From: Ruegeria sp. A3M17
GTDB taxonomy: Bacteria > Pseudomonadota > Alphaproteobacteria > Rhodobacterales > Rhodobacteraceae
Direction: 5' to 3'
DNA length: 64,000 nt
NCBI RefSeq assembly: GCF_003318255.1
Contig: NZ_QOCF01000013.1
Span: 120,932-184,931, forward strand
Part shown: piece by piece, positions 44,553 through 53,123 of the stretch
How the letters are laid out: every line of letters starts with the position of its first letter
Numbering within the stretch: the first letter of the stretch is position 1
The notes under the pieces: model-generated
The model's input: only the letters and a program-made list of their open reading frames with translations
Told to the model about the DNA's origin: nothing
Databases searched by the model: none
Position numbers and translations under genes: made by a program

Positions 44553-44876
44553 TTAGTCGGTGAATACATATTCACCCAAATCACACAGATTCAGGCCGAA
44601 GTCTTCAGCCGACGATCCATCGTCGAACGCCCCCCGAATATCGTAGACACATGTGGTCAGACCATCCGCGATGACAACATCGATTTCATAATCGGGCGCG
44701 ACATAGCCACCGCCTAGCAGGTTCCCCTCCCAGCTGCCGGAAGATGCAGGTGAGACATTGAACTCGACCAAATCGGCGCTGGATTCATTCACAACCAGAA
44801 ATTCAAGATCCTCGGCAAATGCCGAAGTCGCCGTAAGAACAGTTGCGGCCAAGGCTGCTGCTGCACGCATTTTCAT
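44553..44876 (-). CDS. Small secreted hypothetical protein
   Basis: 107-residue protein with a signal peptide (MKMRAAAALAATVLTATSAFA). The mature part is acidic and strand-rich, with LEFLVVNESSADLVEFNVSP near the start, a Gly-rich turn NLLGGGYVAP and two cysteines in CVYDIRGAF and LNLCDLGEYVF that could pair. No named family recognised. AAGGAA lies upstream of the ATG at 44874-44876; the open frame continues further upstream without a good site. It is monocistronic, convergent with the RND operon. Confidence 0.75.
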   Translation of the reverse strand: MKMRAAAALAATVLTATSAFAEDLEFLVVNESSADLVEFNVSPASSGSWEGNLLGGGYVAPDYEIDVVIADGLTTCVYDIRGAFDDGSSAEDFGLNLCDLGEYVFTD

Positions 44877-44928
44877 TAGATATTCCTTAAAATAAGGTCC
44901 GGCCAAAGAACCTGGCACCGTGACTTTA

Positions 44929-44942
44929 GGTGATTTGTCACC
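44929..44942. promoter_or_regulatory. Palindrome upstream of the small secreted protein gene
   Basis: GGTGA-TTTG-TCACC is a perfect 5-bp inverted repeat, about 53 bases upstream of the ATG at 44876. A related half CACCGTGAC lies just beside it. Possible operator; evidence is the symmetry only. Confidence 0.28.
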
Positions 44943-45034
44943 AAGGAAAATGAACGTCAAATTAAACTTGGAGGAATGAACGTATTTTTGCAGTGCTGTT
45001 CTGCCTGGTCTCAGGAGTTACCCTCATGACGGGA

Positions 45035-46852
45035 TCAGGCGGCGTCCGCTTGCTGACGACTCCAAAGCTGCGCGTAACGGCCCTCGCGTTGCAAAAGCTG
45101 GTCATGGGTACCTTGTTCAAGGATTTCACCGCGTTCCAGAACAACAATGCGGTCCGCTTCGGCAATGGTGCTAAGACGGTGCGCGATCGTGAGCACGGTC
45201 CGTCCCTCACCAGCCCGCGCCAATGCGTCCTTGATGTCCTGTTCGGTATCCGTGTCCAACGCCGAGGTCGCCTCGTCCAACAGCAGGATCGGCGGGTTCT
45301 TCAGAAGGGTACGCGCAATGCCCACCCGTTGTTTCTCACCACCCGACAGCTTCAGGCCCCGCTCTCCAACCGTGGTGTCATAGCCTTCTGGCAACGTCAC
45401 GATAAAATCATGGATCTGCGCAGCTTTGGCAGCAGTTTCGACATCTTCCTGAGTGGCCCCGTCTCGGCCATAGGCGATGTTGTACCGGATGGTATCATTG
45501 AACAGCACTGTGTCCTGCGGAACGACGCCAATGGCCGCGTGCAGGCTGTTCAGGGTCACGTCGCGCACGTCCTGCCCGTCGATCTTCAACGCGCCCCCGG
45601 TGACATCGTAGAACCGGAACAGCAAGCGGCCTATCGTTGACTTACCCGAACCTGTGGCACCGACAATTGCAACAGTCTGGCCAGCAGGTACCGTCAGCGA
45701 TACACCTTTGAGAATCTCGCGGTCCTCATCATAGCCAAAGCGCACATTGTCCAATGTCACTTCACCACCTCTGACCACCAGATCTGGCGCGCCGGGTTTG
45801 TCCTGCACCTCGGTCGGTTGTTCCAGCAGGTCGAACATCTGTCCCATATCCACCAGCGATTGGCGGATTTCCCGGTAGACGGTGCCCAGAAAATTCAGCG
45901 GCACGGTGATCTGGATCATATAGGCGTTGACCATGACGAAATCGCCGACAGTCAGCGTACCCTGCTGCACCCCCATAGCCGCCAGAACCATCACGCCGAT
46001 CAGCCCGCAAGTGATCAGAAGGGACTGACCAAAATTCAGGAATGCCAGCGAATACGCCGTCTTAAGCGCTGCTCCGGCATAGGCCTTCATCGACACGTCG
46101 TACCGTGCCGCCTCGCGCGATTCAGCATTGAAATACTTGACGGTTTCGAAATTCAGCAGGCTGTCGATGGCGCGTTGGTTGGCCTCGGTATCCTGATCGT
46201 TCATCTCACGGCGCAGCTTCACGCGCCATTCCGTCACCGCAAAAGTGAACCAGATGTAAAGCGCGATGGTGACAGCAACGACAACCAGATACCAGACGTC
46301 GAACAGCCACATCAAAATGATCGCGACCAGCAGCAGTTCCAGGATCAACGGACCGATGGAAAACAACAAAAAGCGCAGCAGGAATTCCACGCCTTTCACC
46401 CCGCGCTCGATGATCCGGCTCAGCCCCCCGGTGCGGCGCGTTACGTGGTAACGCATGGACAGCTGGTGGATGTGCTGGAAGGTCTCCAATGCCAGTGCGC
46501 GCAAGGCCCGCTGCCCTACCGGGGCAAAGGCCGCATCGCGTAACTGCTGGAAACCAACGGTCATCATACGTGCGACGCCATAAGCCACGGTCAGGCCAAC
46601 AGCGCCCAAGGCCAGAGGCGGAACACCCTCGCCCGCCAGCCCATCGACAGCGCCCTTATAAAGGATAGGGGTATAGACGGCGATCAGCTTGGCCAGCACC
46701 AGCATGCCCATGGCCAGAACAACGCGTCGTTTTACCCAAGGCTCGTCCTCGGGCCACATATAAGGCGCAACCTTCCGGATCGTGCGCCAGCCAGAGCGGC
46801 GGTCGTCGGGCGTGGGCGTATCGGCTGAGGTCATTGGCGCTGCTCGTCTCAT
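45035..46852 (-). CDS. Atm1/HMT-like ABC exporter
   Basis: 605-residue half-transporter with a membrane domain (six helices, about residues 40-320) fused to an ATPase domain. Walker A is GATGSGKST, the signature LSGGEKQRVGIARTLL and Walker B ILLLDEATSALD. The loop TGGLSRIIERGVKGVEFLLRF in the membrane domain is typical of Atm1/ABCB7-type exporters, which move glutathione- or sulfur-containing compounds and heavy metal adducts; bacterial members (as in Novosphingobium) confer metal tolerance. The start is uncertain between ATG 46852 and an in-frame ATG 18 bases downstream. It is downstream of, and possibly co-transcribed with, the LysM gene (61 bases). Confidence 0.9.
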   Translation of the reverse strand: MRRAAPMTSADTPTPDDRRSGWRTIRKVAPYMWPEDEPWVKRRVVLAMGMLVLAKLIAVYTPILYKGAVDGLAGEGVPPLALGAVGLTVAYGVARMMTVGFQQLRDAAFAPVGQRALRALALETFQHIHQLSMRYHVTRRTGGLSRIIERGVKGVEFLLRFLLFSIGPLILELLLVAIILMWLFDVWYLVVVAVTIALYIWFTFAVTEWRVKLRREMNDQDTEANQRAIDSLLNFETVKYFNAESREAARYDVSMKAYAGAALKTAYSLAFLNFGQSLLITCGLIGVMVLAAMGVQQGTLTVGDFVMVNAYMIQITVPLNFLGTVYREIRQSLVDMGQMFDLLEQPTEVQDKPGAPDLVVRGGEVTLDNVRFGYDEDREILKGVSLTVPAGQTVAIVGATGSGKSTIGRLLFRFYDVTGGALKIDGQDVRDVTLNSLHAAIGVVPQDTVLFNDTIRYNIAYGRDGATQEDVETAAKAAQIHDFIVTLPEGYDTTVGERGLKLSGGEKQRVGIARTLLKNPPILLLDEATSALDTDTEQDIKDALARAGEGRTVLTIAHRLSTIAEADRIVVLERGEILEQGTHDQLLQREGRYAQLWSRQQADAA

Positions 46853-46913
46853 CACGTACCTGATCTGCGGTCAGAGATAGACCGCTGGCCCACCAAGGGC
46901 CAGCAGCAATAGT

Positions 46914-48224
46914 TCATTCCGGGATGGTGAATATCTGACCGGGATAAATCAAATCAGGATCGCGGATCGCGTCGCGGTTGGCCTCGAACAGCTTCACGTA
47001 CAGGATACCATCACCGAACCGATCGCGCGAAATGGCCCAAAGCGTGTCGCCTTCCTGCACGGTGACCGCGCGGATCGGGGGCGTAACTGTTTCGCCCTCG
47101 GGCTCATCACTGGACTCTGCCGCGCGCAGTACTTCCAGCGGTTCGCGCTTGAACGGCGTTTCCAGCCGGCTGACCACGGTGCCATCCGTGGCGATCTCAT
47201 CCACACGCAGGGTGTAGATCCCGGGGTCAATCCCTTCCAACTCGCTGCGCCATTTACCACCATCAACCAGCGGCAGATCGGCGACAAGCTGGTTGTCCAG
47301 ATACAGCCGTACCGCAGACCCGTCCGGGACCCTGCCGGTAAGCTCTACGTCACCAACGTCGGAATAGCCGATCGTGTCCAAAGCCACCTCGTCCGAGGTG
47401 TTGGGTTCGGCAGTTGGGGATTGAACCAGTTCAACCCCGTCCTCACCCGAACGCAGAATGGCAACCTGTTGACTTTCAGCGTCTTCTTCAGTGGTTTCTT
47501 GAGACTGATCCGCAGACGGTTCCGCAGTTGCATCCGCCGTTTCAACATCACCTGTGGTTGTCGCTTCATCTGTTGGCTCTGACGAGGATGTGTCTTGCGT
47601 CTCTGCCGATCCATCACTGGTGGGCGCGGCGTCATCTGTTTCGGCGGCGGCGATCTGCTCGGTCGTCGGTTCCGGTTCAGGCAAGGCTGCAATCAAATAA
47701 TCGTCGGAACGAACGGGTTGATCCTGGCCCGCAGTCTCCAGCGTAAGCCCGCGAGCATCGTCTGAGAATGGAATCGAAAGGAACTCGGCAAACTGACCGG
47801 TGTTGTCGACGGTAAAGCTGTGCACTTGCTCACCATCCAACAGGACACGAACATCCGTGCCTGGCTCTGCATTTCCGGAAAGAACGGTATTGCCGTCCGG
47901 CTCAACAAAGATCTGGTCCAGAGTCGGTGGCGCGGCACCCGGGTCGGCCTCGGCCGTTTCCGTCGCTGGTGCGGCCGCGGAATCAGATGGGTCGGCGGTT
48001 TCCGGTTTCTCAATTGCCGTGGTCTGATCCTCGGCCGGGGTGGAAACCGAACTGGCCTCTTCCGTGGTTTGAACGGCGGTGTCTTGCTGCGGTGAGGCCT
48101 CCTGAGGACCCGTCCCGAAGACGCCAGACAGGTACAACCCGCCCGCCCCGACCAATGCAACGATGCCGGCGATCACCCCCCAGGTGAATGTCCCGGAGCT
48201 TTCGCTTCCCGAATTGGAGTCCAT
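46914..48224 (-). CDS. Membrane-anchored LysM protein with acidic linker
   Basis: 436-residue protein. After a short cytoplasmic start there is one helix (about residues 14-36, WGVIAGIVALVGAGGLYLSG). A long low-complexity stretch rich in Glu, Thr, Ser, Ala and Pro follows, interrupted by two immunoglobulin-like strands blocks (EPDGNTVLSGNAEPGTDVRV and VELTGRVPDGSAVRLYLDNQ). The last 50 residues are a LysM domain (VQEGDTLWAISRDRFGDG, NRDAIRDPDLIYPGQIF), which binds peptidoglycan GlcNAc. It probably tethers the inner membrane to the cell wall. AAAGGA precedes the ATG at 48222-48224, so the earlier ATG is not used. Confidence 0.85.
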   Translation of the reverse strand: MDSNSGSESSGTFTWGVIAGIVALVGAGGLYLSGVFGTGPQEASPQQDTAVQTTEEASSVSTPAEDQTTAIEKPETADPSDSAAAPATETAEADPGAAPPTLDQIFVEPDGNTVLSGNAEPGTDVRVLLDGEQVHSFTVDNTGQFAEFLSIPFSDDARGLTLETAGQDQPVRSDDYLIAALPEPEPTTEQIAAAETDDAAPTSDGSAETQDTSSSEPTDEATTTGDVETADATAEPSADQSQETTEEDAESQQVAILRSGEDGVELVQSPTAEPNTSDEVALDTIGYSDVGDVELTGRVPDGSAVRLYLDNQLVADLPLVDGGKWRSELEGIDPGIYTLRVDEIATDGTVVSRLETPFKREPLEVLRAAESSDEPEGETVTPPIRAVTVQEGDTLWAISRDRFGDGILYVKLFEANRDAIRDPDLIYPGQIFTIPE

Positions 48225-48350
48225 TCTTTTCCTTTCGCTCCGCAGCGCAAGTGCTTTGAGTATAACACATTCTGCCTGACGGTTGAGCCAATCTATCAAT
48301 CCCGCTATCACGGGTCAAAACACCATATACAAGCCCGGAGAAGCCATCCC

Positions 48351-48902
48351 ATGTCTCAGAAATCTGTCTGTGTGTATTGCGGGTCACGAAATGGCGCGAA
48401 TCCGGCCTATTCCGACGCGGCGCAACACTTCGGAACCCTTTTGGCCAAAGAAGGCTGGCGGCTGGTCTACGGGGCCGGGGATGTGGGGCTAATGGGCGAG
48501 GTCGCAAGGGCCGCGCAAGCCGCCGGTGGTGACACGTTCGGCGTCATCCCAGTGCACCTTCTGCAACGCGAAGTCGGCAAAACGGACCTGACCCGTTTCG
48601 TGGTCACCGAGACGATGCACGAACGCAAGAAGGTCATGATCATGAACGCCGATGCGGTCATTGTCCTGCCCGGCGGCCCTGGGTCGCTTGACGAGTTGTT
48701 CGAGGCGCTCACCTGGCGGCAGTTGGGCCTGCACGACAAGCCCATTCTGGTCATGAATGTGGATGGCTATTGGGATACGCTGCACGCGCTGTTGCAACAG
48801 GTCATCGGCCAAGGCTTTGCAGACGCATCGCTGTCGGACTTCATCACGTGGGTCGATGGCCCTGACGCTGCAATGTCAGAGCTCAGGAAAGTTCTCACTT
48901 AG
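48351..48902 (+). CDS. LOG-family phosphoribohydrolase
   Basis: 183-residue cytoplasmic enzyme of the lysine decarboxylase-like/LOG family (TIGR00730), Rossmann fold. Members release free cytokinin-type bases from nucleoside 5'-monophosphates or act as general nucleotide phosphoribohydrolases. The two diagnostic motifs are present: MHERKKVM (Arg and Lys, residues 89-96) and PGGPGSLDE (107-115, Ser where PGGxGTxxE has Thr). It is not a lysine decarboxylase despite the old family name. Divergent from the LysM gene; followed by a strong terminator. Confidence 0.92.
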   Translation: MSQKSVCVYCGSRNGANPAYSDAAQHFGTLLAKEGWRLVYGAGDVGLMGEVARAAQAAGGDTFGVIPVHLLQREVGKTDLTRFVVTETMHERKKVMIMNADAVIVLPGGPGSLDELFEALTWRQLGLHDKPILVMNVDGYWDTLHALLQQVIGQGFADASLSDFITWVDGPDAAMSELRKVLT

Positions 48903-48914
48903 GTTGGCCGGTAT

Positions 48915-48944
48915 ACGGGCGGTCACGACCGCCCGTTTGTTTTC
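48915..48944 (+). terminator. Intrinsic terminator of the LOG gene
   Basis: ACGGGCGGTC (48915-48924) and GACCGCCCGT (48927-48936) are a perfect 10-bp inverted repeat with a two-base loop followed by TTGTTTT. The minus strand has a shorter TTT run (AAA absent), so it mainly serves the plus strand. Confidence 0.85.
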
Positions 48945-48951
48945 GCCGAAT

Positions 48952-49404
48952 TCAAGTCGCAGGGGCAAGGCGTTGTCGCAACACCTGTTCGACTTTATGA
49001 AGCGGATGATTGGTCAGGGTTTTATCAACCTCGGCAACCACTTTTCCCAGCACTTCGCTGTGCAACCGCCGACGCAGCAACCCCAGAACATGCGGGCTGG
49101 CCACCAGGACCAGACGTTTATAAGCCCCTTTCAAACCTTTACGGTTCAACAGGTTGGCGACATCCTGCACGAACAGGGATTTCGCGTGGGATTTCCACTT
49201 GCTCTCTTCCACGGCCGATTTCTGATGTGGCGCCGTGTCAAAACGGCGACCGGCCCGGTCCGAAGGCTTGGTCCTTGGTCCGTCGCTTTCTTCTACGGAT
49301 ACGACAACCAGATTGGGATCTTCAGCGTCGGTTATATTCTCCATGAACAGCGCCTTTTCCCCGTCAGCGATGACAACCCATGTTCCCTGTGCAAGTTCGA
49401 CCAT
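48952..49404 (-). CDS. Host attachment (AtsE-like) family protein
   Basis: 150-residue protein resembling the host attachment family (PF10116), named from plant-associated bacteria. It begins MVELAQGTWVVIADGEKALF and contains GRRFDTAPHQKSAVEESKWK and a C-terminal region like release-factor/eL30-type folds (LVLVASPHVLGLLRR, then KVVAEVDKTLTNHPLHKVE). The real role is poorly known; relatives resemble Pelota/eRF1 domains, suggesting RNA or ribosome contacts (inference). AGGAGAAC precedes the ATG at 49402-49404, giving a shorter and better start than the upstream ATG. Confidence 0.82.
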   Translation of the reverse strand: MVELAQGTWVVIADGEKALFMENITDAEDPNLVVVSVEESDGPRTKPSDRAGRRFDTAPHQKSAVEESKWKSHAKSLFVQDVANLLNRKGLKGAYKRLVLVASPHVLGLLRRRLHSEVLGKVVAEVDKTLTNHPLHKVEQVLRQRLAPAT

Positions 49405-49798
49405 TTTGTTCTCCTGTAATGGCGTTTTTTTGGCCATCCCTCATGCGTCAGGCACAGCTTACCCTAGACGCGCCGAAGTCTTTCAGCGCGTTGCCTGACC
49501 GTCTTCTTAGTGGTTTGCGGTTCTCTCCCTCCGCATACTTTAGCTAGGTATTGCGGGGCGGCGTACAATAGGTCTCAATTCGAAAGTTGACGTATGGGCA
49601 GATTTCCACCGGTGGCGTCACAAGGCCGAATAAGGAACATCGAATGGCACTGTTCCACTGAAGTCAGCTATCCGAACAGAGGTGCTATTTCGGGTGTTGC
49701 GAAGAATGACAGGTATCTAATTCGGTTAGGGCGAATACCCCTCAATCTAACGGAGGTTTTGTCATATTTTTGATACAGTTCCGTGCAAGCGTAAGATT
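49405..49798. other. AT-richer intergenic region with one marginal frame
   Basis: About 390 bases without a convincing gene. One plus-strand frame (49594-49773, 59 codons, starting MGRFPPVASQGRIRNIEWHC) has no clear ribosome binding site and no recognised similarity; it is offset by one base from the frame of the next gene, so a decayed or frameshifted relic is possible. Base composition is less GC-rich than around it. No hairpin or tRNA-like fold stood out. Confidence 0.4.
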
Positions 49799-50371
49799 GT
49801 GATAGAACAAACCGTCATCCAATCATCGAAGCTACGCGTCGCCAGCATGCCTATCGTGTGGACCTGCTTGGGACTAATTTGGCCTTTACTTTACATTTTC
49901 GCAATTCACCCCGCTGACCATATCGGGACATTTATCAAAGCATTGTTCGCTCTTTGCGCTTTGGCGAGTGGTGCTATTGCAATGCGCGCAGGCCGAAGAA
50001 TTTGGCGCGTTTTCAACACACCGGGCAATTGGAAAGTCACAATCGGCGGAGGCAGGCTAATGTGGGATGCAGCCATACCTTGCGAGAATTTACCGATGGA
50101 TGTCGCACTCGGGTGTATTGTGAAGGCGCTGCGTTTGGAAACGAGCCGTACGGGTAGAGACAGCGATGGTGAGTACACCGAAACCAGCCAACGCTTCGAG
50201 CTTCATTTGACCGATGGCCGCGTCCTGATCTTTGATCGCGAAGCCACAGGCATCAACCCACACCGAGTATTTCTGGCGCTTGCACAAATTGGTATTCGTT
50301 ATGAACTTTGGTCGCAGGATTGCACAAAGGGCAGCGTCAATATGTCGAAAGTACTTCAGCGCTCTTATTGA
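49799..50371 (+). CDS. Hypothetical membrane protein, atypical composition
   Basis: 190-residue protein, read from a GTG at 49799 (an ATG at 49847 is an alternative; neither has a good ribosome binding site). Two hydrophobic helices (about residues 18-38 and 44-62) are followed by an Arg-rich turn (RAGRRIWRVF) and a soluble strand-rich domain of about 120 residues with RFELHLTDGRVLIFDREATG and IGIRYELWSQDC. It looks like a membrane-tethered PH-like or DUF domain, but no family is assigned. Its codons use more A and T in third positions than neighbours, and it is flanked by noncoding DNA on both sides, which suggests acquisition or relaxed selection. Confidence 0.6.
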   Translation: MIEQTVIQSSKLRVASMPIVWTCLGLIWPLLYIFAIHPADHIGTFIKALFALCALASGAIAMRAGRRIWRVFNTPGNWKVTIGGGRLMWDAAIPCENLPMDVALGCIVKALRLETSRTGRDSDGEYTETSQRFELHLTDGRVLIFDREATGINPHRVFLALAQIGIRYELWSQDCTKGSVNMSKVLQRSY

Positions 50372-50491
50372 GATCTTTCAACGTCAAAACAATCTTTTAT
50401 GAGCATCGCAGCATCATACACTTTGCGTTCCAACCAATCGTTCGATGTTGGTTGCAAGCGCGAAACAGGTACTAGAAACACCCAGCCAAAC

Positions 50492-50523
50492 AGAAAAGAC
50501 CTGCCAGCGTCACCGCCAGCAGG
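50492..50523 (-). terminator. Intrinsic terminator of sodB
   Basis: On the minus strand CCTGC and GCAGG (50519-50523 and 50500-50504), with partly paired inner bases, form a stem followed by TCTTTTCTG. It lies about 30 bases past the sodB stop. Confidence 0.7.
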
Positions 50524-50551
50524 CCCTGATAAACCCTTATCGGGTTAACAA

Positions 50552-51151
50552 TCACATCCGCGATGCAACGTTTTCCCAGTTCACCAGATTGTCGAGGAAG
50601 TTCGACAGGTAAGCCGGACGCTTGTTGCGGAAATCGATGTAGTAGGAGTGCTCCCACACGTCGCAACCCAGCAGAGCGGTTTGACCAAAGCACAGCGGGT
50701 TGACGCCGTTTTCGGTCTTGGTCACAGCCAGCGAACCATCTGCGTTCTTGACCAGCCATGCCCAGCCCGAGCCGAACTGACCGGCACCAGCAGCGCTGAA
50801 TTGCGACTTGAACTCGTCAACCGAGCCAAAGCTTTCAGTCAGGGCTTTTTCCAGCTCACCGGGCATTGCGTTGCCGCCGGGGCCCATCATTTCCCAAAAC
50901 TGGTTGTGGTTCCACAGCTGGCTGATGTTGTTGAAGATGCCGTTTTGCGCGACGGCATTTGCGTCGTAGGTGCCAACGATGATCTCTTCCAGCGACTTGC
51001 CGTCCCACTCGGTGCCGGCGATCAGCTTGTTGCCGTTGTCGACATAGGCCTTGTGGTGCAGGTCGTGGTGATATTCCAGTGTTTCCGCGGACATACCCTT
51101 GGCTGCCAGCGCGTCATGTGCATAAGGAAGATCAGGAAGTTCAAAAGCCAT
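50552..51151 (-). CDS. sodB: Superoxide dismutase, iron type
   Basis: 199-residue cytoplasmic enzyme that converts superoxide to oxygen and peroxide. Metal ligands are His28 (LEYHHDLHH), His82 (WNHNQFW), Asp164 and His168 (DVWEHSYYIDF). Gln78, four residues before His82, is the position that holds Gln69 in E. coli FeSOD, pointing to the iron rather than manganese form; GAGQFGSGWAWLV supports this. Length is typical. The gene is single, divergent from the FkbM gene, with its own terminator. Confidence 0.96.
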   Translation of the reverse strand: MAFELPDLPYAHDALAAKGMSAETLEYHHDLHHKAYVDNGNKLIAGTEWDGKSLEEIIVGTYDANAVAQNGIFNNISQLWNHNQFWEMMGPGGNAMPGELEKALTESFGSVDEFKSQFSAAGAGQFGSGWAWLVKNADGSLAVTKTENGVNPLCFGQTALLGCDVWEHSYYIDFRNKRPAYLSNFLDNLVNWENVASRM

Positions 51152-51252
51152 ATCGGCCCCCTGTTAAAAATGTAAGTTGCGGTTCCCAAGGTTAAATGCT
51201 TTGGCAGCCGCCGCAGGTCAAGAGCCGAGACAAGAAAACCCGGAGGCAGGCG

Positions 51253-52014
51253 ATGCTTACACAGGCGCGCAAGATGTTTTACCGCGCCCGCGGATACTAT
51301 GCGGGCCAGTTGAATGGCGAGCCGTTTCGGCTGGACCCTTATCATTCGAAATTTTGGCGCAAGGCGTCTGATGGCAAGTGGGAGCCTGAAACCTTCGCGG
51401 TACTCGACCGGTATCTGTCGGCAGATCGGGATTATCTGGACATCGGCGCGTGGATCGGCCCCACGGTCCTGTACGGTGCCCGCAAGGCGCGGCACGTCTG
51501 GTGTTTCGAACCGGACCCGACGGCTTTTCGGCATCTGGCCTGGAACCTCGACCTGAACAACATCCACAACGTTTCGGCCTTTGGCGTTGCGTTGTCGGAC
51601 CAGTTCGGAGTGGCCCGCATGGCGTCAGTGCGCGGCGAGCCGGGCGATTCCACCAGTTCACTTTTGCATGACGGAACACATGGCAACGACGCCTTGACGA
51701 TCGCATGGGACCAGTTCGAGGCCGCGAATGACCTATCGGGTGTATCTCTGGTCAAAATGGATATTGAGGGGGCTGAGTTTTTTGTGCTGCCGACGATCCT
51801 GCCCTGGTTGAAACGGACACGACCTACTCTGTATCTCTCGCTCCATTCGCCTCTTTTAGCCGAAGAGGACAGGTACCAACGGACATCGGACCTGCTGAAC
51901 AGTCTCTCCTTTTATTCTGAAATTACCGACGAAACCGGGCGCCCGCTGGATGTTCAGAAAGCGCTCAGCCCAACGGAAATGACACGGTACCGTACGATTT
52001 TGTTTACTGGATAG
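51253..52014 (+). CDS. FkbM-family methyltransferase
   Basis: 253-residue SAM-dependent methyltransferase. The SAM-binding motif I is DIGAWIGPTVLYGA (about residues 60-73) and WCFEPDPTAFRHLAWNLDLN fits motif II; a later VKMDIEGAEFFVLP matches the FkbM pattern in which Asp-Ile-Glu-Gly-Ala-Glu is conserved. FkbM enzymes O-methylate sugars or polyketides; in this context methylation of a surface glycan is plausible but not shown. GGAGG lies before the ATG at 51253, preferred over an upstream ATG. No glycan gene cluster adjoins it. Confidence 0.88.
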   Translation: MLTQARKMFYRARGYYAGQLNGEPFRLDPYHSKFWRKASDGKWEPETFAVLDRYLSADRDYLDIGAWIGPTVLYGARKARHVWCFEPDPTAFRHLAWNLDLNNIHNVSAFGVALSDQFGVARMASVRGEPGDSTSSLLHDGTHGNDALTIAWDQFEAANDLSGVSLVKMDIEGAEFFVLPTILPWLKRTRPTLYLSLHSPLLAEEDRYQRTSDLLNSLSFYSEITDETGRPLDVQKALSPTEMTRYRTILFTG

Positions 52015-52115
52015 AATGCGGCCATTAGCCCTGTCGAAGTAGGTGTTTCCCCGCTTGCAACCCAAGCGTGAGCTTGCTGAAGTGCACCCACGGAATAGTT
52101 TGAAGGATAACAAAA

Positions 52116-52514
52116 ATGAAAGCTTCGCTTACGGCGATTGCTGCGATGATCGTTTCCGCGCAATCAGTTTTGGCTGGTACCGTCGAATACAAATGTGAAA
52201 TCACGAAGCCGGATGGCCATGGTTGGATCGCGCCCGAGTATTATTTTCAAGTAGATACTGACACACGTGAGGCCAAAGTTGTCAGCGGTCATCACGATTG
52301 GACCAGCGCTCAACTCAAAGTGAAAAAAAGTGGCGAATATCGCATGCTTTGGAACGTCACCCTCCGGTCAAGCGAAGGGCAAAATCTGCGCATGAAATAT
52401 CAGGCAAATCTTAATTCAGCAAAAAACACTGTCAAAGTTCGCGCCAGTTTTGCGCATACAAGCGCTGCCAACAAACCTTATGGATCTGGAGTTTGCAGCG
52501 TATTCACCGGGTAA
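52116..52514 (+). CDS. Secreted hypothetical protein
   Basis: 132-residue protein with a signal peptide (MKASLTAIAAMIVSAQSVLA). The mature domain has strand-rich sequence with GTVEYKCEITKPDGHGWIAP at its start and a second cysteine near the C-terminus (SGVCSVF), which may form a disulfide between the two ends. Not assigned to a family. GAAGGA precedes the ATG, and it ends at a perfect terminator. Codon usage is slightly less GC-rich than in neighbours. Confidence 0.72.
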   Translation: MKASLTAIAAMIVSAQSVLAGTVEYKCEITKPDGHGWIAPEYYFQVDTDTREAKVVSGHHDWTSAQLKVKKSGEYRMLWNVTLRSSEGQNLRMKYQANLNSAKNTVKVRASFAHTSAANKPYGSGVCSVFTG

Positions 52515-52516
52515 AG

Positions 52517-52543
52517 AAAGCCCCGGCTTAGCCGGGGCTTTTC
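52517..52543. terminator. Bidirectional terminator between the secreted protein and soxG
   Basis: AAAGCCCCGGC (52517-52527), loop TTA, GCCGGGGCTTT (52531-52541) then T. Flanking A and T runs allow it to act on both converging transcripts. Confidence 0.92.
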
Positions 52544-52556
52544 TGTTCACTTCGGT

Positions 52557-53123
52557 TCAGTAAACCCCAACTTCACTGCCGGGCTGCGCCGCAACTTTAA
52601 GCAGCGTGAACACGTAGTCAGCGGCCGACCGGAAGCAGACAACGCGGAAGGTTTCGGCGTCATCCATCCAGAATGCCCCGGCCACCTGCGCCAGGCGCGA
52701 GCGGCGGATTTGACCTGGCTGAAATTCCTCAGCCGACAGCTCGACCGGGGCAAGTTTGCCCAGAACCTCACGCGCATTGCTGCCCGAGATACTGAACACC
52801 GCGCGGGCGTCCGAGACGTTGACGGCCAACGCGTGTGTACCGCTCAGCGCGTTGGTCATTGCGGCCAGTTTGGCCTCAACCTCGGCGTAGGGAACAAGCA
52901 CCAGCAATTCATCGGTGGACATCCAGCAGACGCCGGACTCACCGTCGACCAAAGCTTCGCGCTGACCGGGCATCTTCTGACCCGTTGCGTCCTTGACCAC
53001 TTTTGCCAACACCTTATCGGACAGGTCGCCGCGCAAGGTAATCATGCCCTGCAGGCCACATTCCTGGACCTTGGCAATGCCGTCATAGCTTGCGTGGTTC
53101 AGTGCGCTAATGGGTTCAGACAT
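52557..53123 (-). CDS. soxG: Sarcosine oxidase gamma subunit
   Basis: 188-residue subunit of heterotetrameric sarcosine oxidase, which demethylates sarcosine to glycine and feeds the methyl group to tetrahydrofolate. Gamma helps assemble the complex and resembles the glycine cleavage T-protein fold. Family-like blocks are CGLQGMITLRGDLSDKVLAK near residues 21-40, GVCWMSTDELLVLVP and ISGSNAREVLGKLAPVEL with GAFWMDDAETFRVVCFRSAADY near the end. The ATG at 53121-53123 overlaps the soxA end by 8 bases; an earlier ATG inside soxA is unlikely. It is the last gene of soxBDAG. Confidence 0.93.
   Translation of the reverse strand: MSEPISALNHASYDGIAKVQECGLQGMITLRGDLSDKVLAKVVKDATGQKMPGQREALVDGESGVCWMSTDELLVLVPYAEVEAKLAAMTNALSGTHALAVNVSDARAVFSISGSNAREVLGKLAPVELSAEEFQPGQIRRSRLAQVAGAFWMDDAETFRVVCFRSAADYVFTLLKVAAQPGSEVGVY

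Noticed and set aside
50472..50551. Hydrophobic tail-like frame downstream of sodB on the minus strand
   Set aside because: It spans the sodB terminator hairpin and has no start of its own with a ribosome binding site.
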